A DNA stretch of 64,000 nt from Phycisphaerales bacterium (GCA_035627955.1 DASPKU010000001.1:62001-126000), one strand, 5' to 3'. Counted from the first letter of the stretch, positions 15,887 through 25,776 are shown. Made by a program: numbers and translations. Notes: generated by a model not told the origin, from the sequence alone.

Positions 15887-16999
15887 ATGTCCGACATGAC
15901 CAAGCATGCTGGCCCGTTCCGCGCCAGGGCGGCAGCACTCGCCGCGATCGGTTGCGTACTCGGGTGCGCGGTCCCGTCCCACGCCCAGTGGACCGTGACC
16001 TTCCTGACCCCCGCGGGTGCGAGCGAGGCGCACGCCCGCGCCGCAGCGGGGCCGCAGCAGGCGGGCTCCGCCGCCTTCGGCGCGGCCCCCCATGCCGGGC
16101 TATGGAACGGCACGGCCGCTTCCTGGGTTGACCTCCACCCCGCCGGCGCCCACGCCTCGCAGGCGCACGGCGCCTTCGGCAATCAGCAGGTTGGTTACGC
16201 GACCTTTGGCGGTCTGCAAAGCCGCGCCAGCCTGTGGAGCGGCACCGCCGCGTCCTGGGTTGACCTCAGCCCCGCCGGCTCCATCGATTCCGCCGCGACC
16301 GCCACGTCGGGCGCGCAGCAGGTGGGCTCTGCCCGCTTCTTCGGCGGACAGCACCACGCCGGGCTCTGGAGCGGCACCGCGGCATCCTGGGTTGACCTCA
16401 ACCCCATCGACGCCTCGAGTTCTTCCGCGCGCGGCACCTCCGGGACCCAGCAGGTGGGCTACGCGTCCATTTCGGGCGTGGAGCGCGCCAGCCTGTGGAG
16501 CGGCACGGCGGCCTCATGGGTGGACCTCTCCCCTGTCGGCGCGACCACGTCCCACGCTTACGGCGTGTCCGGGGGGCAGCAGGTGGGCTTCGCGAGCATT
16601 GGCGGCCAGAACCGCGCCGGCCTGTGGAGTGGCTCCGCCGCATCCTGGCTTGACCTCCACCCCGCCACAGCCTCCGACTCTCAGGCCAGCGGCACCGACG
16701 GCGTGTACCAGGTGGGCTATGCCTCCATCGCCGGCGCCGCCCACGCCAGCCTGTGGAATGGCACGGCCGCATCATGGGAGGACCTCTCGCTGGCGCTCCC
16801 GGGCTCCTGGTTCTACACCCGCGCCGAGGGCGTCTGGAGTGACGGTGCCACCGTGTATGTCACGGGCTACGGCTTCAGCGCCACCACGCTCCGCAATGAG
16901 GCCCTGCTCTGGACCCGCCCGGTGCCCGCGCCCGGCGCGGCCGCGCTCCTGGGCCTGGCCGGCCTGATCGCCGCCCGCCGCAAGCGGCGGAAGGACTGA
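15887..16999 (+). CDS. PEP-CTERM-like secreted protein with WSGTAASWVDL repeats
   Basis: A 370-residue exported protein. After a signal peptide (cleavage near SHAQ) comes an array of about six units of roughly 48 residues, each with QQVGYAxxxG, R/HAxLWSGTAASWVDL and a short Pro-x-x-A-x-S/T-x-A-x-G joint; the aromatic W-S-G-T-A-A-S-W-V-D-L block is nearly unchanged. The chain ends with VPAPGAAALLGLAGLIAARR and more basic residues, a PEP-CTERM-like sorting tail. The repeated blades suggest a propeller or stacked beta structure on the cell surface. The ATG at 15887 has GGAGAGGGAG upstream, directly after a hairpin. Function unknown. Confidence 0.75.
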   Translation: MSDMTKHAGPFRARAAALAAIGCVLGCAVPSHAQWTVTFLTPAGASEAHARAAAGPQQAGSAAFGAAPHAGLWNGTAASWVDLHPAGAHASQAHGAFGNQQVGYATFGGLQSRASLWSGTAASWVDLSPAGSIDSAATATSGAQQVGSARFFGGQHHAGLWSGTAASWVDLNPIDASSSSARGTSGTQQVGYASISGVERASLWSGTAASWVDLSPVGATTSHAYGVSGGQQVGFASIGGQNRAGLWSGSAASWLDLHPATASDSQASGTDGVYQVGYASIAGAAHASLWNGTAASWEDLSLALPGSWFYTRAEGVWSDGATVYVTGYGFSATTLRNEALLWTRPVPAPGAAALLGLAGLIAARRKRRKD

Positions 17000-17104
17000 C
17001 CACCAGCGCGCTGGCCAGAGACGAGGCCCGCTTAGAAACGCGAGGGCGGGGCCGGAGATGGAGCAGGAGAGCGGATTGAACCCGCTCTCGTCAAGTCCAC
17101 TCCA

Positions 17105-17150
17105 AGCGCCTTTCTCGGTGCCCTCTGTATGCTCTGTGTTGTAAACCGCC
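17105..17150 (-). repeat. Solo CACAGAG repeat, right-arm type
   Basis: Read on the minus strand: ACAACACAGAGCATACAGAG then GGCACCGAGAAAGGCGCTTGG. It resembles the arms at 46886 and 47023 and lies just upstream of the stop of the 17152 gene. It could pair distantly with the left arm at 14342. The 17000-17104 part of this gap shows no other feature. Confidence 0.7.
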
Positions 17151-17151
17151 T

Positions 17152-17853
17152 TTACGCCGCCAGCCTCGCCTCGCCCGCAGCCATGGCCGCCGCGCCCAGC
17201 TGCACCGTGAACGGCGCGCACAGCGGCCCCACCGTGCCGCCGCGGCGGGCCTGTACCACGTACTGCACGCGCCCCGCGCCCGCTGGGATCGTCCCGTCGG
17301 TGAAGCGCTTGGCGGCGGTCAGGTCCAGCTGCGCGTACTCGCCCCACGCGTTCCAGCCGCCCCCCTGTGCCGGCAGCCGCCGCAGCACCTGGTAAATCGT
17401 GCCGTGCGCGTTGTTGGGGTTCTTGCACTTCCACTGGATCGTCAGCGAGCCGTCGCTGTTGAGCTGGGCACGGAACCCGGTGCACTCGCCGGGCGCGGCC
17501 ATGACGCCGGGAGTGTTGGGCGGGGACAGCTCGGCGGCGCTGTACAGGGCCATGGGGTCGGGCGAGGCGGCGGCGGTGAGGTCGATGATCTCCACGCACC
17601 GCGTCATCTGGCGGTTGAGCTCGCGCAGCCGCAGCGCGGCCCGGGCCGCCGCCAGCTTCCACGCCTGCTTGGCCGCGTCCACCGCCGCAAGCGCGTCCTG
17701 CGCCTCCTGGGCCGCCGCGGCGTACGACGCGGCGTCCTGCGGGCTGAGCCCCAGCAGCGGCGCGTTGCTCACGAACGGCCCCACGTGCCGCTGCGCGAAG
17801 CCCACGGCCTCAGGACGGGGTGAACGGATGATGCGTGGCGTGTGGTTCGACAT
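17152..17853 (-). CDS. Hypothetical protein with helical N part and Fn3-like C part
   Basis: A 233-residue cytoplasmic-looking protein, not recognised. Residues about 40-100 are Ala-rich and helical (SYAAAAQEAQDALAAVDAAK, WKLAAARAALRLRELNRQM). The C-terminal half is beta-rich and reads like a fibronectin type III unit: GSLTIQWKCKNPNNAHGTIY, QVLRRLPAQGG, RFTDGTIPAGAGRVQYVVQA, then FTVQLG. Similar two-part proteins with a C-terminal Fn3-like module occur in planctomycetes as hypotheticals. Longer in-frame starts would run through the 21-bp repeat region and are unlikely; the ATG at 17853 is chosen. Confidence 0.6.
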   Translation of the reverse strand: MSNHTPRIIRSPRPEAVGFAQRHVGPFVSNAPLLGLSPQDAASYAAAAQEAQDALAAVDAAKQAWKLAAARAALRLRELNRQMTRCVEIIDLTAAASPDPMALYSAAELSPPNTPGVMAAPGECTGFRAQLNSDGSLTIQWKCKNPNNAHGTIYQVLRRLPAQGGGWNAWGEYAQLDLTAAKRFTDGTIPAGAGRVQYVVQARRGGTVGPLCAPFTVQLGAAAMAAGEARLAA

Positions 17854-18024
17854 GATGCACGGAGCATCGGCGTGAGGAGTGGAGGGGTTGAGCCGACGCT
17901 GCCGTTTTTGACACGGAGCCCCGCCGGGGCGCTGGACGCGGCCCAAACCGCGCAGAAACGGCCCGGAACGCCGCTCAAATCCCCCGCAACCGCCCGCCCC
18001 GCGTGCCCGACGCCGCCGATTCCG

Positions 18025-18155
18025 TACCGATCCCCCCGCCTCGCCTACGCCCCGCCGGTGATTCCGTACGCCAGCCCCCGCGCCTTGTACGCCGCCGCCC
18101 GCGTGGCGTACGCAACGCCCGCGATCCCGTACGCGAAGCCCGGGAAGCCTTACGG
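18025..18155 (+). repeat. 21-bp tandem repeat, six perfectly phased units
   Basis: TAC recurs at 18025, 18046, 18067, 18088, 18109, 18130 and 18151, exactly 21 bases apart; five of the units begin TACGC and carry a C-rich centre such as CCCGCG. In the plus frame ending at 18174 every unit reads Y-A-x-P-x-x-[PA] or close to it, with synonymous changes in the alanine codon (GCC, GCA, GCG). It is either a minisatellite or a small repetitive protein. Confidence 0.85.
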
Positions 18156-18227
18156 AAAAAGTGCCGTCGCGTAACGAACGCGGCGCGCGGCGTACCGGGC
18201 GGGCGACATGGCGTAGCACAATCGTGC

Positions 18228-18257
18228 CACCACCATTCGGCTCTGCGAATGGTGGTG
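18228..18257 (-). repeat. Palindrome A of the CARAGC-loop hairpin family
   Basis: Perfect 12-pair stem (CACCACCATTCG with CGAATGGTGGTG). On the minus strand the six-base loop is CAGAGC and the stem is followed by GCACGATTG. Confidence 0.8.
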
Positions 18258-18280
18258 CCCTCGCCTCGAGTCACGCCCAA

Positions 18281-18312
18281 CCATTACCTTTCGCAAAGCC
18301 GAAAGGTGATGG
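18281..18312 (+). repeat. Palindrome B of the CARAGC-loop hairpin family
   Basis: 13-pair stem (CCATTACCTTTCG with CGAAAGGTGATGG, one T-G pair), loop CAAAGC, followed by CACGATG. Confidence 0.8.
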
Positions 18313-18468
18313 CACGATGTTGATGTCACACGCCGCGAAGGTGGTGCCACCTGCCGTAGCGGGGCAGTTCGTAATGGGTGCAATCAATCGCCGCGGGCAG
18401 TGGCCCCGTGCCCAGCCCGTGACGCGGCCCGAGGCGCATTGATGGTCTTTCCCGCGACCCACGCCCGA

Positions 18469-18507
18469 CCATCGATTGCGCCGTCCAGAGCGACGGCGAA
18501 TCGATGG
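18469..18507 (+). repeat. Palindrome C of the CARAGC-loop hairpin family
   Basis: 16-pair stem with one bulged G (CCATCGATTGCGCCGTC with GACGGCGAATCGATGG), loop CAGAGC, followed by CACCCCG. A degenerate fourth copy with a long loop lies at about 18379-18447 on the minus strand. Confidence 0.8.
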
Positions 18508-18535
18508 CACCCCGCGGTGATTGATGCCACCCGCC

Positions 18536-19645
18536 TCAATCGCGCGGCTGTGAGGCCGCGGGGGAGCCGTGGGCGGGAACAACACTGACTGTGCTTCTGG
18601 GATCAAGGCGGCGGAGCGCTTCGGCGATCAACTCCGGCGCAAGCCCTCCCGCGTCATTCCCCAGGATAACTGCATTAGGCAGTCGCCCGTCCCACTTCTG
18701 CAGCAGTGACAGCAAGAGCTTGTGCGGCGAGTTTTCCTCGGAGGCATCGAAGGCTTCACGGTTCGCCTTGGCCTCAGCGAGCCGAGCCGCCGCGAGTTTG
18801 GACTTAGAGTCAAGCTCCAGCGCGTCCGCGTCAGCCTTCTTGGCGATGGTCTCCTTGCGCATGACCTCGGTCTGCTGCTTGGTGGCTTCGGCCATCCGGG
18901 CCTGCTGAATGGCCGGATTGATCTTCATGCGGTATCCGAGGGAGTGGATCGAGATGCCGAGCTGCGCAAGCGCGCCTTGTCCCGAAGCGTCGCGGAAGGA
19001 GTTGCTCGCTGCGGACATGATCGCTTCGCTGATCTTGGTGGGCGAGGCTTCAAGATCTTGGAGCGAATTGTTCGCCACGACCTCGCGAGTCGCATTCCGG
19101 CAGATGTCCGCGATCAGTTTCTCGATCTTAGCAGTGCCGTACTCCGTGCTGGAGCGGCCGAACTCGCGGACAAATGCGTGGACGGTGTGTTGATCTTTGA
19201 CGAGGTGGTAGCTCGTTTCAAGAACGATCGAGACCGGGACACGGTCCTTCGATTGCACTTCGATACTTTCCTGGAAGAGTGCCGCGACTTCCGCCTTGCC
19301 GGCGATCACATTCTTGTCTGTGATCAGCAGGAACTGAAGCGTGGCCGGATAGCGACGGATCTGGTTGAAGTAGGGCCAGTAGAAGTAGATGCCCGGAGGC
19401 AAAGGACCATCAATGACCTTGCCGAAGTTGGTGACCATCACCAGTTCGTCTGCGTGAACTGCGGTGTACGCAATCCCGGCCACAGTCGCGGCTAGCGAGA
19501 TGGTCGAAACGGCCACGACCTTGCCCACCGTCGTCAGAAAGACCGCTCGACCCACTGCGGCGAGGAATCGAATCACCCGCCGCTTCTTCGTGGTCTTGGC
19601 AACATGGACCGGGTTGGCTTGGGACGGTGTGGTCGCAGCGGTCAT
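18536..19645 (-). CDS. SPFH/Band 7 (prohibitin-like) membrane protein
   Basis: A 369-residue SPFH-domain protein. One N-terminal helix (about residues 36-60, TTVGKVVAVSTISLAATVAG) is followed by the Band 7 domain: DELVMVTNFGKVIDGPLPPG, IYFYWPYFNQIRRYPATLQF, ALFQESIEVQSKDRVPVSIV and the long helix MAEATKQQTEVMRKETIAKK, which forms the stator-like coiled coil. The C-terminal LLLSLLQKWDGRLPNAVILG matches prohibitin-type tails. These proteins build large rings in the membrane that organise lipids or membrane proteases. The ATG at 19645 has GGAG about ten bases upstream. It is divergent from groEL1 and may serve membrane-protein quality control in this chaperone-rich neighbourhood. Confidence 0.85.
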   Translation of the reverse strand: MTAATTPSQANPVHVAKTTKKRRVIRFLAAVGRAVFLTTVGKVVAVSTISLAATVAGIAYTAVHADELVMVTNFGKVIDGPLPPGIYFYWPYFNQIRRYPATLQFLLITDKNVIAGKAEVAALFQESIEVQSKDRVPVSIVLETSYHLVKDQHTVHAFVREFGRSSTEYGTAKIEKLIADICRNATREVVANNSLQDLEASPTKISEAIMSAASNSFRDASGQGALAQLGISIHSLGYRMKINPAIQQARMAEATKQQTEVMRKETIAKKADADALELDSKSKLAAARLAEAKANREAFDASEENSPHKLLLSLLQKWDGRLPNAVILGNDAGGLAPELIAEALRRLDPRSTVSVVPAHGSPAASQPRD

Positions 19646-21781
<2,136 letters not shown>

Positions 21782-21795
21782 GAGAAAGTGGCGGA

Positions 21796-21873
21796 GTGGC
21801 AAAGTGGCGAAGTGGCAAAGTGAAAAGGCCCTTCGCTTCCTGACCCCACTTTGCCACTCAGCCACTTTGCCAC
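21796..21873. repeat. Long inverted repeat after groEL1
   Basis: Arms of 27 bases (21796-21822 and 21847-21873) built from GTGGCAAA-type words pair with two mismatches around a 24-base loop. It may end the groEL1 transcript, but no T-run follows. Confidence 0.65.
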
Positions 21874-21919
21874 TTGTTCAGCCTTTGACGACGAGCCCGC
21901 AGCGACCCAGCCACAACAG

Positions 21920-22546
21920 ATGAGCTCCGACCTCCCCATCACCAGCCGCAACTACCACGCGAAGATCGTGCTGATCAGCGGCACGCGCGTGGTGCTGCGC
22001 GAGGTGCTCTTCGGGGAGCAGGTGAAACTCGCGGGCAACCGCTTCGCCACCGAGGTCACGCCCATGCAGCACGGGCGGTTCCGGCTCATCCAGGACAAGG
22101 GCGGCGTGCGTGCGCCGGTTGACCTGCGGGCCCAGAATGTCGACCGCCTCACCCGGCGCGGGGCCAACGCGCCGGCGGGTGGGCTGGGGCCAATGCCCAA
22201 ACCCTCGCCCGCGGACGCCGACGTGTTCGACCTCTCGCACGCGGGCATCCCGTACAGCGGGCGGATCGAGGTTTTCAATGGGCGCGGGGCGCTGCACGGC
22301 ACCGACGAGGCCACGGGCGAGGCGCAAGTCATCCTGCTCCGCGATGTGCAGGTGATGGAGGTCCGCCGCCGCAAGGGCGAGGCGCGCCAGGCCTCGGCCG
22401 AGGAGGTCGCGGCGTACTACGACCGGCCCGACGAGGCGCGCGAGGGCGCGTCGGGGTCGGTGATCGAGCCCTGGCCGCTGCCCGGCGTCAGCACTGCTGA
22501 TATCAACACGGCGGCCAGCGGCGGCACGAGTGAGGAGCACGCCTGA
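21920..22546 (+). CDS. Protein of unknown function upstream of DedA
   Basis: A 208-residue soluble protein that I do not recognise. The N-terminal 80 residues are beta-rich (NYHAKIVLISGTRVVLREVL, NRFATEVTPMQHGRFRLIQD); the middle (DVFDLSHAGIPYSGRIEVFN) and AQVILLRDVQVMEVRRRKGE look like small beta-barrel or regulatory folds. No signal peptide or membrane segment. Its stop overlaps the DedA start by one base (TGATG), so the two are co-translated and may act together. The ATG at 21920 begins after the long inverted repeat; no strong SD is visible. Confidence 0.65.
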   Translation: MSSDLPITSRNYHAKIVLISGTRVVLREVLFGEQVKLAGNRFATEVTPMQHGRFRLIQDKGGVRAPVDLRAQNVDRLTRRGANAPAGGLGPMPKPSPADADVFDLSHAGIPYSGRIEVFNGRGALHGTDEATGEAQVILLRDVQVMEVRRRKGEARQASAEEVAAYYDRPDEAREGASGSVIEPWPLPGVSTADINTAASGGTSEEHA

Positions 22547-23259
22547 TGCAGGAGTTCCTCACCCAGGCCCAGGAGTTCTTCAAGGACCTGCCCGGGTTCC
22601 TTGACGCCTTCATCCGCAACCACGGCGTGTGGGTCTACGCCCTGCTCTTCGCGATCATCTTCGTGGAGACCGGGCTGGTCATCATGCCCTTCCTGCCCGG
22701 CGACTCGCTGCTGTTCACCGTCGGCGCCCTGGCGGCCCGCGGCTCGATGGACGAGTGGGGCGGGGTGTGGGCGATCAGCGGCCTGCTGGTGGTCGCGGGC
22801 GTGCTGGGCGACTCCGTCAACTACCACCTCGGCAAGGTGATCGGCCCGCGCGTCTTCCGCGGCGAGAGCAACGTTGGGTTCATCGGGCGGGCCCTCAACA
22901 AGCAGCACCTGGACCGGGCCCACGCGTTCTTCGAGAAGTATGGCGGCAAGGCGGTGATCCTGGGCCGCTTCGTGCCCATCGTGCGGACGTTCGTGCCGTT
23001 CGTCGCCGGCGCGGGGGCGATGACGTACTCAAAGTTCTTCGCGTACAACGTGCTCGGGGCCGTCCTGTGGATCGGGGTGTGCACCGGAGCGGGGTACTTC
23101 TTCGGGAATATCGAGTGGGTGAAGCGCAACTTCGAGGCGGTGGTGATCGGCATCATCGTCGTGAGCGTGCTGCCCATCGCGATTGAGTTTGTGATCGAGA
23201 AGCGCCGGCGGAAGGCCGCGGCGCTCGCAGCTGGAACCGTTTCAACACAGAAGGAGTGA
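22546..23259 (+). CDS. DedA family membrane protein
   Basis: A 237-residue polytopic inner-membrane protein of the DedA/SNARE-associated family. Hallmarks: an early amphipathic stretch, FVETGLVIMPFLPGDSLLF with the conserved E and PGD, GDSVNYHLGKVIGPRVF, and the ILGRFVPIVRTFVPFVAGAG signature whose R residues are essential in E. coli homologues. DedA proteins act as lipid (undecaprenyl phosphate or phosphatidylethanolamine) flippases. It overlaps the preceding gene by one base and lies three bases before groES, so it may be co-transcribed with groES-groEL2. Confidence 0.92.
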   Translation: MQEFLTQAQEFFKDLPGFLDAFIRNHGVWVYALLFAIIFVETGLVIMPFLPGDSLLFTVGALAARGSMDEWGGVWAISGLLVVAGVLGDSVNYHLGKVIGPRVFRGESNVGFIGRALNKQHLDRAHAFFEKYGGKAVILGRFVPIVRTFVPFVAGAGAMTYSKFFAYNVLGAVLWIGVCTGAGYFFGNIEWVKRNFEAVVIGIIVVSVLPIAIEFVIEKRRRKAAALAAGTVSTQKE

Positions 23260-23262
23260 GTC

Positions 23263-23553
23263 ATGGCCGTCATGCCAACTGAGGATCGTGTGCTCGTGAA
23301 GCCCATCGAGGCGGAAACCAAGACCGCGAGCGGGATCTACCTGCCCGAGAGCGCGAAGGAGAAGCCGGTCAAGGGCCAGGTCGTCGCGACCGGCCCGGGC
23401 AAGCGGCTGGAGAACGGCAAGCGGGCGGAGATGTCCGTCAAGAACGGCGACACCGTGGTGTACGGCAAGTACGCGGGCACCGAGGTGGAGATCAAGGGTG
23501 TCAAGCACCTGATCATCCGCGAGTCTGAGCTTCTCGGTGTGATCGGCGGGTGA
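23263..23553 (+). CDS. groES: Co-chaperonin GroES
   Basis: A 96-residue GroES. It has PTEDRVLVKPIEAETKTASG, the mobile loop hydrophobic segment GIYLPES, GKRLENGKRAEMSVKNGDTV and the closing KHLIIRESELLGVIG. It caps the GroEL ring during folding. AGAAGGAG lies upstream of the ATG. It is followed 44 bases later by groEL2, the usual operon order. No CIRCE palindrome was found upstream, where the DedA gene ends. Confidence 0.96.
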   Translation: MAVMPTEDRVLVKPIEAETKTASGIYLPESAKEKPVKGQVVATGPGKRLENGKRAEMSVKNGDTVVYGKYAGTEVEIKGVKHLIIRESELLGVIGG

Positions 23554-23597
23554 GTGATTGAGTTCGCGTCGCGAGCTCTAGAAAGGGACAGAAGACA

Positions 23598-25214
23598 ATG
23601 GCTACGAAGCAGATCATGTTCGAGGACGCGGCCCTTCTGGAAATGAAGAAGGGTGTCGATCGCCTCGCTGATGCAGTCAAGTGCACCATGGGCCCCAGCG
23701 GGCGCCACGTCGTTATCGAGAAGTCCTACGGCGGTCCGCACGTCACCAAGGACGGCGTTTCAGTCGCCAAGGAGGTCTCGCTCCCCGAGCCTTTCCAGGC
23801 AATGGGCGCGAAGATGGTGAACGAGGTCGCCAAGCGCACCGCCGACAAGGCCGGCGACGGCACCACCGCGGCGACCGTGCTCGCCCAGGCGATCTTCACC
23901 GAGGGCCTGCGGCACGTGACGGCGGGCGCGAACCCCGTTCTGCTCCAGCGCGGCATCAACGCCGCCGCGGAAGCCGCGTCGAAGGAGATCGACGCGATGG
24001 CCACCAAGTGCAAGGGCAAGGAGGACTACAAGAAGGTCGCGACGGTCTCCGCCAACCACGATGCCAACGTTGGCGAGCTGATCGCCGAGGCGATCTCGAA
24101 GGTCGGCGCCGACGGCGTCGTCGAGATCGAGGACGGCAAGGCCGCCAACACGACGCTGGATTACGTCGAGGGCATGCAGTTCGACAAGGGCTACCTGTCG
24201 CCCTACTTCATGACCGACCTCAAGACCGGCGAGGCCGTGCTGGAGGACGCGTACATCCTGATCTATGAGAAGAAGATCAGCAACCTGCCCGACCTGCTGC
24301 CGCTGCTCAACAAGGTGGTGGTGGCGAACAAGCCGCTGCTGCTCATCGCCGAGGATGTGGAGAGCGAGGCCCTTGCGGCCCTCGTCGTCAACCGCATCCG
24401 CGGCATGCTGAAGGTGTGCGCGGTGAAGGCCCCGGGTTTCGGCGACCGCCGCAAGGCCATGCTGGGCGACATCGCGACGCTCACCGGCGGCACGTTTATT
24501 GCCGAGGACCTGGGCCGCAGCCTCGACGGCGTTGAGCTGAGCGAGCTCGGTCGCGCGAAGCGGATCGTCATCACCAAGGACGACACGACGATCATCGAGG
24601 GCGCGGGCAAGAAGAACGAGATCAAGGCCCGGGCCGACCAGATCCGCAGCCAGTGGGAGAAGTCCACCAGCGACTACGACAAGGAGAAGCTGATGGAGCG
24701 CCTCGCCAAGCTGACCAGCGGCGTGGCGATGATCAGCGTCGGCGGCGCCACCGAGATCGCCATGAAGGCGACCAAGGACCTCGTGGACGACGCTCTCAAG
24801 TCCACCCGCGCGGCCGCGAAGGAGGGGTATGTCCCCGGCGGCGGCGTGGCCCTGCTCCGCACGCAGGCGGCTATCCAGGCCGCGGGCAAGAAGGCCAAGA
24901 GCGACGACGAGAAGCTCGGCTTCGACATCGTCGCCAAGGCGGTGGAGGCCCCCATCAAGCAGATCGCCGAGAACGCCGGCTTCGACGGCGACCTCGTGGT
25001 CGACAAGGTAAAGGACTCTAAGGGCAACAGCGGCTTCAACGCTGCGACCGGCGAGTACACCGACCTCGTGAAGGCCGGGATTATCGACGCGGCTCTGGTG
25101 GCCAAGACCGCCCTGATCAACGCGGCCAGCGTGGCGGGCCTGATGCTCACCACGGACGTGCTGATCACGGAGCTCAAGGACGAGAGCAGGACCGAGGCCG
25201 GTGCGGTGGCCTGA
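23598..25214 (+). CDS. groEL: Chaperonin GroEL, paralogue 2 (no GGM tail)
   Basis: A 538-residue Hsp60 in the classic groES-groEL order. [40 protein letters not shown] and [20 protein letters not shown] are all present. Two differences from paralogue 1 and E. coli: the ATP-site motif reads [10 protein letters not shown], an alanine where GroEL has the third threonine (Thr91), and the C terminus ends TEAGAVA without the GGM tail. The GGM tail influences cavity environment and ATPase rate, so the two chaperonins likely differ in clients. A possible terminator lies at 25262-25298, before the GxxExxY cassette. Confidence 0.95.
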   Translation: MATKQIMFEDAALLEMKKGVDRLADAVKCTMGPSGRHVVIEKSYGGPHVTKDGVSVAKEVSLPEPFQAMGAKMVNEVAKRTADKAGDGTTAATVLAQAIFTEGLRHVTAGANPVLLQRGINAAAEAASKEIDAMATKCKGKEDYKKVATVSANHDANVGELIAEAISKVGADGVVEIEDGKAANTTLDYVEGMQFDKGYLSPYFMTDLKTGEAVLEDAYILIYEKKISNLPDLLPLLNKVVVANKPLLLIAEDVESEALAALVVNRIRGMLKVCAVKAPGFGDRRKAMLGDIATLTGGTFIAEDLGRSLDGVELSELGRAKRIVITKDDTTIIEGAGKKNEIKARADQIRSQWEKSTSDYDKEKLMERLAKLTSGVAMISVGGATEIAMKATKDLVDDALKSTRAAAKEGYVPGGGVALLRTQAAIQAAGKKAKSDDEKLGFDIVAKAVEAPIKQIAENAGFDGDLVVDKVKDSKGNSGFNAATGEYTDLVKAGIIDAALVAKTALINAASVAGLMLTTDVLITELKDESRTEAGAVA

Positions 25215-25261
25215 GGTCGCTTCAGCCGGGGCGGACGGCTCCGGAGTTGAGTAGAACGCAA

Positions 25262-25298
25262 CGGGCCCACGAGTCGAGAGACCGTGGGCTCGCTTTCC
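25262..25298 (+). terminator. Possible terminator after groES-groEL2
   Basis: GGGCCCACG and CGTGGGCT pair around an 11-base loop, followed by CGCTTTCC. The T-run is poor, so termination would be partial. Confidence 0.45.
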
Positions 25299-25314
25299 GA
25301 AGTGGAAGAGAAGG

Positions 25315-25347
25315 CAACCACAAAGACACAGAGACACAAAGGAAGGC
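25315..25347 (+). repeat. Left CACAGAG arm of the GxxExxY cassette
   Basis: The 27 bases from 25315 begin CAACCACAAAGACACAGAGA and match the right arm (25744-25770, minus strand) with one mismatch. The arm runs on as GAAGGC directly into the ATG at 25348, supplying AAAGGAAGG as ribosome binding site. Confidence 0.88.
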
Positions 25348-25734
25348 ATGGAAGGGGCATTCGAGCAAGAGGATCCGCTGACCCGAGAGATCATCGGGGG
25401 CGCGATCGAAGTGCATCGGGTGCTTGGGCCTGGCCTGCTCGAATCAGCGTATGAAGAGTGTCTCGCGTCTGAGTTGTCAGACCGTGGGCTGCAGGTCCAG
25501 CGTCAGATCGGCGTTCCGGTCGTGTACAAGGGACGGCGTCTCGAGTTGGGGTACCGGTTAGACCTCCTCGTGAACGAAAGCGTTATCGTCGAGTTGAAGA
25601 CAGTCGACAAGGTGCTTCCGGTTCACGAGGCACAGCTCATGAGCTACTTGAAGCTCATGAACAAGAGAGTTGGCCTCCTCCTCAACTTCCACGTGCCCGT
25701 GCTGAAGGATGGAATCGTGCGGCGTGTCCGTTGA
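25348..25734 (+). CDS. GxxExxY protein, PD-(D/E)XK nuclease-like
   Basis: A 128-residue protein of the GxxExxY family. The name motif is G29-x2-E32-x2-Y35 in LGPGLLESAYEECL, after EIIGGAIEVHR. A nuclease-like core follows: GYRLDLLVNESVIVELKTVD gives Asp72, Glu82 and Lys84 in D-x9-E-x-K spacing, then HEAQLMSYLKLMNKRVGLLL. Families with this core are predicted PD-(D/E)XK endonucleases; no activity has been shown that I know of. It is bracketed by inverted CACAGAG repeats that touch its start and lie nine bases past its stop. It interrupts the chaperone cluster between groEL2 and dnaJ, which suggests insertion as a unit. Confidence 0.9.
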   Translation: MEGAFEQEDPLTREIIGGAIEVHRVLGPGLLESAYEECLASELSDRGLQVQRQIGVPVVYKGRRLELGYRLDLLVNESVIVELKTVDKVLPVHEAQLMSYLKLMNKRVGLLLNFHVPVLKDGIVRRVR

Positions 25735-25743
25735 TGGTCTCTT

Positions 25744-25770
25744 CTCTGTGTCTCTGTGTCTTTGTGGTTG
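25744..25770 (-). repeat. Right CACAGAG arm of the GxxExxY cassette
   Basis: On the minus strand it reads CAACCACAAAGACACAGAGA then CACAGAG; one mismatch in 27 against the left arm. It ends six bases before the dnaJ ATG. Confidence 0.88.
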
Positions 25771-25776
25771 AATCAC

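Larger units (their letters stand above)
17854..18535. other. Gene-poor 680-base stretch with tandem repeats and hairpins
   Basis: Between two minus-strand genes. The first part holds a GC-rich leader, the middle a 21-bp tandem repeat (18025-18155), and the last 330 bases a cluster of palindromes (18228-18507). A plus-strand frame from 17842 (or the GTG at 17872) to 18174 is open and spells the repeats as YAxPxxP heptads, but it has no good SD and its coding status is uncertain. Confidence 0.7.

Noticed and set aside
18025-18507. CRISPR array
   Set aside because: The 21-bp units have no spacers and the hairpins are not regularly spaced; no cas genes nearby.
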